This document shows positions 7,880 through 13,508 of a stretch of 14,600 nucleotides of DNA, one piece after another (position 1 is the stretch's first letter; each line of letters starts with the position of its first letter). The notes beneath the pieces were generated by a model that was given only the letters and a program-made list of their open reading frames with translations, did no database searches and was not told the DNA's origin. The position numbers were made by a program, and so were the translations under genes. Source of the DNA: Fimenecus sp052298855 (GTDB lineage Bacteria; Bacillota; Clostridia; Oscillospirales; Acutalibacteraceae); contig DAVZXP010000015.1 in the NCBI GenBank assembly GCA_052298855.1, forward strand, positions 1 through 14,600, given 5' to 3'.

Positions 7880-7901
7880 ATTATAACATACCAAGAAAAA
7901 T
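7880..7901 (-). repeat. Truncated terminal CRISPR repeat (22 of 36 bp)
   Basis: The last repeat matches the consensus for 22 bp on the + strand and then diverges (AATTAAAG...). In crRNA direction it lacks repeat nucleotides 1-14 but keeps 15-36, including the complete extended -10. It is at the cas-distal end of the array. Confidence 0.92.
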
Positions 7902-7984
7902 AATTAAAGAATCTTTTGTTATAAGATATTTATATTAAAAATTTTCATTTTCCCATTTTCTTAACAAAGATTTTATGTCGGGTG

Positions 7985-7993
7985 TGATATAAT
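7985..7993 (+). promoter_or_regulatory. Promoter for the CXXC / Fe-S / TlpA operon
   Basis: TGATATAAT gives a perfect extended -10 (TATAAT at 7988-7993). A TTAACA at 7961-7966 is 21 nt upstream, too far for a good -35, so the extended -10 probably carries the promoter. The predicted start near 8000 leaves a leader of about 21 nt with the ribosome binding site. Confidence 0.6.
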
Positions 7994-8020
7994 GCGGATA
8001 AAATGAAGGGAGTGTTCAGT

Positions 8021-8167
8021 TTGTTAAGAGCTAAAAAGGCTATATTTCAAGGCTTGCTATTGATAGTCGGTGTGGCTATGCTGTGCTTCGGTGCTATGCG
8101 TGGCGAGGTTGATACGGTTTTGAGCAAGGCTGTTAGATTGTGCTTGGAGTGTGTCGGAATTGGATAA
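8021..8167 (+). CDS. CD1871A-family CXXC motif-containing mini-protein
   Basis: The product is a 48-aa protein with a TTG start, preceded eight nucleotides upstream by GAAGGGAG (8005-8012). It has a basic N terminus (RAKK, 3-6), one hydrophobic helix (about 8-26), then RGEVDTVLSKAVRLCLECVGIG, with a CLEC motif at residues 41-44. This pattern (short anchor, RGEVD, C-terminal CxxC and a GIG end) fits the CD1871A family named from Clostridioides difficile, whose function is unknown. The positive-inside rule puts the CXXC pair on the outer face. Its end overlaps the next gene, a [4Fe-4S] membrane protein, and a TlpA-like lipoprotein follows, so a role as a redox-active thiol carrier is plausible but inferred. 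No other start gives a better ribosome site. Confidence 0.82.
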   Translation: MLRAKKAIFQGLLLIVGVAMLCFGAMRGEVDTVLSKAVRLCLECVGIG

Positions 8168-9101
8168 AAAGAAAAACTCGTTTTCAAAAATTTTGAGCCG
8201 TTTCCGTGGATATATTCAAGCGGTGGCAACCTTGCTTACCAATATACATTTGCCGAATTTTTTTAAAGGCGGAATTTATCAGGGTAAAGGTAAGGCGGTG
8301 TGCGTACCGGGGCTGAACTGCTATTCCTGTCCGGGTGCTGCGGGTGCGTGTCCTATCGGCTCGTTTCAAGCGGTGGTAGGTTCATCGAAATTCAAGTTTT
8401 CCTATTATATAACCGGCTTTTTAATATTACTCGGAGTGTTGCTCGGACGATTTATATGCGGATTTTTATGCCCGTTCGGTTGGCTTCAGGAATTACTCCA
8501 CAAAATCCCCGGCAAGAAGCTGTCAACAAAGAAACTGAAACCGCTTACATATTTGAAATATGTCATTTTATTGCTTGCGGTGGTATTGTTGCCTGCAATA
8601 GTTGTAAACGATTTAGGCATGGGAGACCCGTTCTTCTGCAAATATATTTGTCCGCAGGGCGTTCTTGAGGGTGCAATTCCATTGGCGGCGGTCAACGAGG
8701 GTATACGCTCGGCATTAGGACCGCTGTTTAACAGAAAGCTGATAATTTTAATAGTGGTTGCTGTTTTGAGCGTTTTATTTTATCGACCGTTTTGCAAATG
8801 GATTTGTCCGCTCGGCGCATTTTACGCATTGATGAACAAGGTGTCCCTGCTCGTCATTAAGGTTGACGAACACAAATGCGTATCATGCGGTAAATGTGCA
8901 AGGGTGTGCAAGATGGATGTAGATGTCACAAAAACGCCCAATCATACAGAGTGTATTCGCTGCGGCAAGTGCATAACCGCTTGTCCGACAGACGCAATCA
9001 AGTTTAATTATGGTTTTGAGATGCCGAAAAAGATAACGGACGGTTTCGAAAAGCCTGTTGATAAAAAGAAAGTAAATAATAACAAGAAAACGGAGGACTG
9101 A
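8160..9101 (+). CDS. Polytopic [4Fe-4S] membrane protein, NapH/YccM-like
   Basis: The product is a membrane electron-transfer protein of about 313 aa. Numbered from TTG at 8160, it has an N-terminal Cys cluster (C48, C54, C57, C64), then transmembrane helices interleaved with CxxxCP motifs (C100/C104, C160/C164, C212/C216) as in the NapH/MauN/RdxA-type Fe-S membrane proteins. The C-terminal cytoplasmic two-cluster ferredoxin domain (240-250 and 265-275) is of the CxxCxxCxxxC type; the second motif continues into P, the first does not. The last 30 residues are lysine-rich. I chose TTG at 8160 because GGAG at 8146-8149 is ten nucleotides upstream; GTG at 8151 would leave one nucleotide. The gene overlaps the CXXC mini-protein by 8 nt and is followed after 2 nt by the TlpA-like gene. 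It probably passes electrons from a cytoplasmic donor across the membrane; donor and acceptor are inferred. Confidence 0.88.
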   Translation: MDKKKNSFSKILSRFRGYIQAVATLLTNIHLPNFFKGGIYQGKGKAVCVPGLNCYSCPGAAGACPIGSFQAVVGSSKFKFSYYITGFLILLGVLLGRFICGFLCPFGWLQELLHKIPGKKLSTKKLKPLTYLKYVILLLAVVLLPAIVVNDLGMGDPFFCKYICPQGVLEGAIPLAAVNEGIRSALGPLFNRKLIILIVVAVLSVLFYRPFCKWICPLGAFYALMNKVSLLVIKVDEHKCVSCGKCARVCKMDVDVTKTPNHTECIRCGKCITACPTDAIKFNYGFEMPKKITDGFEKPVDKKKVNNNKKTED

Positions 9102-9103
9102 TT

Positions 9104-10063
9104 ATGAAAATTTCAAAAGCTTCAAAAATTTTAGCCGTGCTTATGGTGCTGGCGTTGACTTTAGGCTTTGCATCTTGCTCGGCAGGTAAGAAAAATTCGT
9201 CAAATGACAATTCGGACATTATACCCTTGCTTGCACAGGAGCCGAACAGCCTTGACGAGGCGACAGCTCTTCATAAAAAGCTTATGGAGGCGGAAAACAA
9301 AATTTTTACAGACAACTCTGCCCTTTGGGAAAAGGTATTCCTTTCGGCAAATAAGAATAGCCCTATGATTGAAGACGGAAAAAACTACGGCGATTTTCTT
9401 CTTGACACGATTGAGGGTGCAAAAAGTCAATTCTCCGCAGATGAATTGAAAACGCTTAAAGACGGAGCAGAGCAGATAAAGGAAATCGAGGGTAAACTCA
9501 CAATTTTGGAGCAGAAATATCCCGGCTGCGGAAGCACACCGAGCAGCGGAGAGAGCGTTGGAGCAGAAGAAGCGGGAATGGGTGGAAACACAAGTAAACT
9601 TACTCAATTCCCGAGTTTTCAAGGCAAAGACCTCGACGGAAATGATGTAAACAGCAAAGACCTTTTTTCAAACAATACCGTAACGGTAGTAAATTTCTGG
9701 TTCACGACCTGCAAACCGTGCGTCGGCGAGCTTGAAGAATTAGAGGCACTCAACAAGACCCTTTCTGCAAAGGGTGGTGCTGTTGTCGGCGTAAACTCCT
9801 TTACGCTTGACGGCGATAAGGCGGCAATTTCGGAAGCAAAAGACGTTTTGTCGAAAAAGGGCGTTACCTACAAGAATATTTGGTTTGACTCAAAGAGCGA
9901 AGCAGGTAAGTTTACCTCGGGACTTTATTCATATCCGACAACCTACGTTGTTGATAAGAACGGAAATATCGTAGGACAGCCGATCGTCGGCGCAATCACA
10001 TCCCCCGAGCAGACGGAGAAGCTCAACAAGCTTATAGATCAGGCTATTGCAAACAGCAAGTAA
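9104..10063 (+). CDS. TlpA/ResA-like thioredoxin-fold lipoprotein
   Basis: The product is a 319-aa lipoprotein. The signal peptide (1-24) ends in FASC with lipidated C25, so the protein is anchored on the outer face of the membrane. Residues 30-165 form a helical, lysine/glutamate-rich region of unknown type with one extra cysteine pattern, GCG, near 141-143. The C-terminal TlpA-like domain (about 167-315) has FPSFQGKDLDG, then NFWFTTCKPC with active cysteines C203 and C206, and the cis-proline motif YPTTYVVD (P278). Such proteins reduce or exchange disulfides outside the membrane. A GGAGG just before ATG supports the start. It is the third gene of an operon with a CXXC mini-protein and an Fe-S membrane protein, which probably keep it reduced, an inference from context. 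A terminator follows. Confidence 0.92.
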   Translation: MKISKASKILAVLMVLALTLGFASCSAGKKNSSNDNSDIIPLLAQEPNSLDEATALHKKLMEAENKIFTDNSALWEKVFLSANKNSPMIEDGKNYGDFLLDTIEGAKSQFSADELKTLKDGAEQIKEIEGKLTILEQKYPGCGSTPSSGESVGAEEAGMGGNTSKLTQFPSFQGKDLDGNDVNSKDLFSNNTVTVVNFWFTTCKPCVGELEELEALNKTLSAKGGAVVGVNSFTLDGDKAAISEAKDVLSKKGVTYKNIWFDSKSEAGKFTSGLYSYPTTYVVDKNGNIVGQPIVGAITSPEQTEKLNKLIDQAIANSK

Positions 10064-10087
10064 ATTAAGCTCATATTTATAACGAAG

Positions 10088-10120
10088 AAAGACTCAACAG
10101 CAGTTGGGTCTTTTCTTTTA
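10088..10120 (+). terminator. Terminator of the Fe-S/TlpA operon
   Basis: An 11-bp stem pairs AAAGACTCAAC (10088-10098) with GTTGGGTCTTT (10103-10113), with one G-U pair and a four-base loop, and is followed by TCTTTTA. It lies 25 nt after the TlpA-like stop codon. Confidence 0.85.
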
Positions 10121-10145
10121 TAATCGGAAAGCGGATTTACGTCGC

Positions 10146-10174
10146 TTGCTTTATTATGCCTGTTGTGGTAGAAT
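10146..10174 (+). promoter_or_regulatory. Promoter of the half-size EamA transporter
   Basis: TTGCTT (10146-10151) and TAGAAT (10169-10174) are separated by exactly 17 nt, with a predicted start near 10181 and the ATG at 10209. GAAGG upstream of the ATG serves as ribosome site. Confidence 0.6.
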
Positions 10175-10208
10175 GAATACAATTACAATATAAAAAGAAG
10201 GCTTTAAT

Positions 10209-10622
10209 ATGTGGGCAATATTAGCTGTTTTGTCCGCGGTATTTGCGGCATTGACCTCAATTTTCGCAAAGGTGGGCATACAAAACGTTGACTCAACCCT
10301 TGCAACCGCAGTCAGAACGGTTGTCGTTGTGCTTATGGCATGGGTTATGGTGTTCATTACGCATACGCAAAGCGGATTGTCGGGAATTGACCGTAAAAGC
10401 TGGATGTTTCTTATCCTTTCGGGACTTGCAACGGGCGCATCGTGGCTGTGTTATTACAAGGCGTTACAGCTCGGCGAGGTTTCAAAGGTTGTACCGATTG
10501 ACAAATTGAGCATACTTTTTACACTTGTGCTGGCATTTGTTTTCCTGCATGAGAAGTTCACCGTGAAATCGGCGGTCGGCACGGCGTTTATCACTATCGG
10601 CACGCTGATAATGGCATTGTAA
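10209..10622 (+). CDS. Single-domain EamA transporter (five-TM, BAT type)
   Basis: The product is a 137-aa membrane protein with about five hydrophobic helices (near 2-21, 30-50, 65-87, 95-113 and 118-136), that is, one EamA domain rather than the two in the 299-aa transporter at 707. Length and topology fit the small five-TM bacterial/archaeal branch of the DMT superfamily. The conserved region includes SWLCYYKALQLGEVSKVVPIDKLS and the FLHEKFT segment near the end. Members must work as dimers to form a full transporter; the substrate is unknown. The gene has its own promoter and stands alone between the Fe-S/TlpA operon and the TPR protein. The reading frame is intact, with no trace of a missing second half downstream, so this is a natural short form rather than a broken gene. 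Confidence 0.9.
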   Translation: MWAILAVLSAVFAALTSIFAKVGIQNVDSTLATAVRTVVVVLMAWVMVFITHTQSGLSGIDRKSWMFLILSGLATGASWLCYYKALQLGEVSKVVPIDKLSILFTLVLAFVFLHEKFTVKSAVGTAFITIGTLIMAL

Positions 10623-10656
10623 TTTGTAAATAATCTGTAACAATACACGATTGTAT

Positions 10657-10685
10657 TTGAATTGACATTAAAATAATGATAAAAT
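10657..10685 (+). promoter_or_regulatory. Promoter of the zinc-ribbon/TPR gene
   Basis: TTGAAT (10657-10662) and TAAAAT (10680-10685) are separated by 17 nt, with TGA directly before the -10 (extended -10). A perfect TTGACA at 10662-10667 overlaps but has no -10 at usual spacing, so the first pair is preferred. Confidence 0.5.
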
Positions 10686-10718
10686 CTATCTATTATATAA
10701 ATTGAGGGAGGCATATTC

Positions 10719-12170
10719 TTGGCAGATAATAAAGAAAAAGACCTCGAGGGGATTTTTCCCGAGCAGGACGACGAAGCCTTGAAGAAGGAGCTGGAGGAGT
10801 TAAAAGAGACTTTTCAGCAGGAGCTTGACAAGGCGACCGCCGAGGCTGAAACTTCGGAGGAGAAAAATGAAAACGAGTCGGAGCCCGACGAAGAGGAAGA
10901 GCTTACCGAGGATATGCTCTGTGAGTGCTGCGGCGAAAACAAAAGGGGAACGGAGAAAGATCCCGAGTCTCGTTTTTGCGCAGAGTGTGAAAAGGCGTTA
11001 AGGCACTATCCGTTTGATTTTCTTAACATTATAATAATGCTCATAGTTATCGGCTTTAGCTTTTACGCTTGCTATGTGTTTGCGGGGAATGCGAATGTTT
11101 ATGTTGATGCGTTGAACGCTCAAAAGGCTGCAAAGGAAAATAAGCTTTTCACCGCACATTCCGATTATTCAGAGCTTTTCGACACTATGGAGGACAAAAG
11201 CATCAGAGGCGAGATGGTCTGCAAGAGAGCAATTCTCAATCTTTCAAAGGTCGGCGGCTATCAGGATATGGAGCAATATGCCTCGAGCTTTAAGTCTTGG
11301 GAGCTGAAGCTTCCGCACCTCAAATCCGTCGCAAAGGCTTTTGAGGAGAAAAATGCTTTCGAGAGAACAAGAGACGCTTGCTATGAGATAATCTATTCCA
11401 ACATTCCGCAAGAGGCGGTTGATCCGTCCGAGGTCCCGTATGAAACTATAATTGAACAGCTGAAGGCTCTTGAAAACAAGCCTCTTGAGCCCGTAACCTA
11501 CAGTGCCGAGGAGATACAGGACGGACTTGTTACCACAACGGCGGCGTATTCCATTGAAGCGAACGCCTACAGTCAGGCGATGATTTCATATTTCAAGTTC
11601 TATACTGCGGCAATAAGCAGTCAGCCTGCCGAAACACAGATCGGCTTTCTTGAGGAAATAAAGAACGGTTATCCCGAAATGACTTGGCTTTACGGTCCTA
11701 TGCTCGGAGATCTCTATGTCAAAGCGCAAAAGGACGTTACGGATTATTGTGCATTCCTTAAAGATGTCAATGCCGAGGATGCGTATGCTGATGTTGCGAT
11801 GGCTACCTCATTGCGTATTCAAGGAAAATATGAGGATAGTATAGAGATTTGTAAAAACAAGGTGCTTGAAAAGGACGATTATTCATTTGAATATTACAGA
11901 CAAACCGCACTTTCCTGCCTTGCACTCGGAGAGTATGACAACGCTTGCGCGGCTGCTAAGGCGGCATATGAGCAGTACAATTATTCTATTCAGGTGCTTG
12001 ATACTCTTGCTCTTTGCTATGCGGCAATGGGTAATGATGAGGGCTATGCCGAGGTTGAGAAGATTTTCGCTCAGAACGGTATGGCAGTCAGCGACGAGGT
12101 CAAGGATTACAAGGACGGAAAAATCACCCTCGACAACATTCTCAAGGAAGGAGATTTTGACGTAGAATGA
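10719..12170 (+). CDS. Zinc-ribbon, single-TM, TPR-repeat membrane protein
   Basis: The product is a 483-aa protein of unknown function. Its order is an acidic, probably coiled-coil N terminus (1-65), a zinc ribbon with CxxC pairs C68/C71 and C87/C90 (residue 70 is also Cys), one transmembrane helix (about 101-122) and a long helical outer domain. The last part (about 356-454) shows tetratricopeptide-like repeats (RIQGKYEDSIEICKNKVL, CLALGEYDNACAAAKAAYE, CYAAMGNDEGYAEVEKIF). By charge the zinc ribbon is cytoplasmic and the TPR domain external. It starts at TTG, with GAGGGAGG (10705-10712) six nucleotides upstream; no ATG gives a comparable start. Its stop overlaps the next membrane-protein gene by 4 nt (ATGA), which suggests a two-gene unit. 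The TPR part may bind a protein partner; which one is not visible. Confidence 0.87.
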   Translation: MADNKEKDLEGIFPEQDDEALKKELEELKETFQQELDKATAEAETSEEKNENESEPDEEEELTEDMLCECCGENKRGTEKDPESRFCAECEKALRHYPFDFLNIIIMLIVIGFSFYACYVFAGNANVYVDALNAQKAAKENKLFTAHSDYSELFDTMEDKSIRGEMVCKRAILNLSKVGGYQDMEQYASSFKSWELKLPHLKSVAKAFEEKNAFERTRDACYEIIYSNIPQEAVDPSEVPYETIIEQLKALENKPLEPVTYSAEEIQDGLVTTTAAYSIEANAYSQAMISYFKFYTAAISSQPAETQIGFLEEIKNGYPEMTWLYGPMLGDLYVKAQKDVTDYCAFLKDVNAEDAYADVAMATSLRIQGKYEDSIEICKNKVLEKDDYSFEYYRQTALSCLALGEYDNACAAAKAAYEQYNYSIQVLDTLALCYAAMGNDEGYAEVEKIFAQNGMAVSDEVKDYKDGKITLDNILKEGDFDVE

Positions 12171-12742
12171 CAACGGTATATATAATAGTAAAATATCTTA
12201 CAATTGTAGGCGCATATATGAAGGGCTTTTTCGAGCAGCTTTCCTGCCGTGTGTATGAGGTGCTTATCGAGGACGGCCGTTATCTTACCGCAACCGAGCT
12301 TTGCGGTCATGTCGAGCATGAAATAATTAAAAAAAGAAGCGTCAGCTTCGGCGTTTGCTTCTTCCCGTTTCTCTTTAACCTTATATTAGGCTTGGTTTTT
12401 GTATCGGTAGGCTCAATGAACGTGTATTTTCTCGGAGAGTTTTTTACCTATAATAAAGGAATTGTTCATATTCTGAATTTTGTGTTCCTTTGGCTCGGAA
12501 TTTCAATGCTTACAAACCTCTTCCCGCAGATTGAGGACGCATTGACCTTGCGAGAGCTGATTTACGGTAAAAACACCAACATTGTTTTGAAAATACTTGC
12601 AGCACCGATTTTTGCGGTACTCTATTGCGGAGCGTTCCTTGAAAGATGGGGAATAACCTTCCTTACCTCGGTAGCATTTTCTCTTGTCGTACCGTCGATT
12701 TACGCAACATTTTTGCCGTCTTTGATAGGCGCAATGCAGTAA
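12167..12742 (+). CDS. Polytopic membrane protein of unknown function
   Basis: The product is a 191-aa protein that I do not recognise. Residues 18-60 look cytoplasmic (FFEQLSCRVYEVLIEDGRYLT, then GHVEHEIIKK). Three or four hydrophobic segments follow (about 60-80, 95-116, 138-155 and 162-185), with a NLFPQIEDALTLRELIYG loop between the second and third. The histidine/glutamate-rich stretch followed by an NLFP..DA motif faintly recalls M50-type membrane metalloproteases, but no HExxH is present, so I do not call it one. The ATG overlaps the TPR gene stop by 4 nt; GGAAGGAG is 13 nt upstream, rather far. An alternative start at 12218 (MKGFFEQL, 174 aa) would remove an AT-rich N-terminal stretch with ATA codons and may be the true start. 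A terminator follows. Confidence 0.75.
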   Translation: MTTVYIIVKYLTIVGAYMKGFFEQLSCRVYEVLIEDGRYLTATELCGHVEHEIIKKRSVSFGVCFFPFLFNLILGLVFVSVGSMNVYFLGEFFTYNKGIVHILNFVFLWLGISMLTNLFPQIEDALTLRELIYGKNTNIVLKILAAPIFAVLYCGAFLERWGITFLTSVAFSLVVPSIYATFLPSLIGAMQ

Positions 12743-12751
12743 AATTAAATT

Positions 12752-12797
12752 AAAATCCGAAGCGGTAGCGTTCATTCCTGCCGTTTCGGATTTTTCT
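12752..12797 (+). terminator. Terminator after the TPR/membrane-protein pair
   Basis: A 12-bp stem pairs AATCCGAAGCGG (12754-12765) with CCGTTTCGGATT (12781-12792), with one G-U pair, and a T run follows (12791-12795). It starts 12 nt after the preceding stop codon. Confidence 0.85.
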
Positions 12798-12798
12798 G

Positions 12799-12828
12799 TT
12801 TACATTATATATAGTAAAATGCTAAAAT
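12799..12828 (+). promoter_or_regulatory. Possible promoter of the CAP lipoprotein gene
   Basis: TTTACA (12799-12804) and TAAAAT (12823-12828) are 18 nt apart. The predicted start near 12835 would leave a leader of only about 10 nt, so the call is tentative. Confidence 0.35.
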
Positions 12829-12844
12829 TGAATTGGTGATAATA

Positions 12845-13507
12845 ATGAAAAAGATGATTGCTGTAATTACGGTGGTAGCTTTGTGTCTTGCTTTTTCGTC
12901 TTGTTCAAAGAAAAGTGCCGATGAGCAGACAACCGATGAAATTAGCAGCACAGCTGAAGTGACGGAAGCTCAATCGCAGACCGAAGAGGAAAGCACGACT
13001 CAAGAGTCGACAACAGAAGCGCCGCAAACACAGGCACCTACTAAGGCTGTACCTCAGGCTCAAAAACCGACTCAAGCGGCAACGAAGGCACCAACGCAAG
13101 CTCCCAAGCCGCAGGCAGCAACCCCGCCGAATGCAATTACAGGCTTTGAAAGCGAAATGCTTGAGCTGTGCAATCAGCAGCGTCGTGCCAACGGAAAGCC
13201 CGACCTTACGCTCAACAAAACTCTTTGTGCCAATGCCGCTGTCAGAGCAGAAGAAATTTCAAGAGATGATTGGTTTTCACACCAAAGACCCGACGGCACT
13301 ACGTGCTTTACCGCAGTTACCGTGGATTATATGACCTGCGGAGAGAATATTGCTTACGGCACAAGGACGGCATCCGCTACCGTTGCGGCGTGGATGGACT
13401 CTCCGGGACACAGAGCCAATATTTTGTCCGATGAATTTACGCAAGCAGGCTTCGGCTGCTATGAGCTTGACGGAGTTCGATATTGGACGCAGTTTTTTAT
13501 AGGATAA
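12845..13507 (+). CDS. CAP-domain (SCP/PR1, YkwD-like) lipoprotein
   Basis: The product is a 220-aa secreted lipoprotein. The signal peptide ends in AFSSC, so C20 is the likely lipidated residue. Residues 21-98 form a low-complexity linker rich in T, E, Q, A and P, first acidic (DEQTTDEISSTAEV) and then basic with repeated KAPTQAP-type units, as in cell-wall spanning regions. The CAP domain (about 103-220) has LCNQQRRANGKPDL, FSHQRPDG (H146), GENIAYG (E167) and WMDSPGHRANIL (H189), the usual cavity residues, and ends in YWTQFFIG. The biochemical role of bacterial CAP domains is mostly unsettled. ATG at 12845 is chosen over TTG at 12833 because it starts a standard lipoprotein signal; its ribosome site is weak (GGTGA). 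The mature protein has five further cysteines. It converges on a SleB-like gene. Confidence 0.9.
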   Translation: MKKMIAVITVVALCLAFSSCSKKSADEQTTDEISSTAEVTEAQSQTEEESTTQESTTEAPQTQAPTKAVPQAQKPTQAATKAPTQAPKPQAATPPNAITGFESEMLELCNQQRRANGKPDLTLNKTLCANAAVRAEEISRDDWFSHQRPDGTTCFTAVTVDYMTCGENIAYGTRTASATVAAWMDSPGHRANILSDEFTQAGFGCYELDGVRYWTQFFIG

Positions 13508-13508
13508 G

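Larger units (their letters stand above)
6431..7901 (-). CRISPR. CRISPR array, type II-C: 22 full repeats, 1 truncated repeat, 22 spacers
   Basis: The array consists of 36-bp repeats. Full repeats start at 6431, 6497, 6562, 6628, 6694, 6760, 6826, 6892, 6958, 7023, 7089, 7155, 7221, 7287, 7353, 7419, 7485, 7551, 7616, 7682, 7748 and 7814, with a 22-bp remnant at 7880. Nineteen spacers are 30 bp; those at 6533, 6994 and 7587 are 29 bp. All spacers appear different. Full repeats are identical except the one at 7485, which has G-to-A at position 27 (AGGAAAC instead of AGGGAAC at about 7508-7514). Read on the minus strand the repeat begins ATTGTAGTTCCC and ends GTTATAAT, the orientation of Neisseria and Campylobacter II-C repeats, and it pairs with the tracrRNA. 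The crRNA direction is therefore leftward, toward cas2. No spacer was seen to match the rest of this window by eye. Confidence 0.98.

Noticed and set aside
6431..7901. Array transcribed on the + strand from a leader behind cas2
   Set aside because: A + strand transcript would be nearly identical to the tracrRNA anti-repeat, not complementary to it, and the repeat orientation matches II-C only on the minus strand.
10662..10690. Perfect TTGACA at 10662 as the -35 of the TPR gene
   Set aside because: No acceptable -10 lies 16-18 nt downstream; the overlapping TTGAAT with TAAAAT at 17 nt and a TG extension fits better.
12167..12742. M50/DUF3267-type membrane metalloprotease
   Set aside because: The GHVEHE region does not form HExxH and no second metal-ligand motif is convincing.
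12833..12844. TTG at 12833 as start of the CAP lipoprotein
   Set aside because: It adds four residues before a standard MKK signal peptide and has no better ribosome site.
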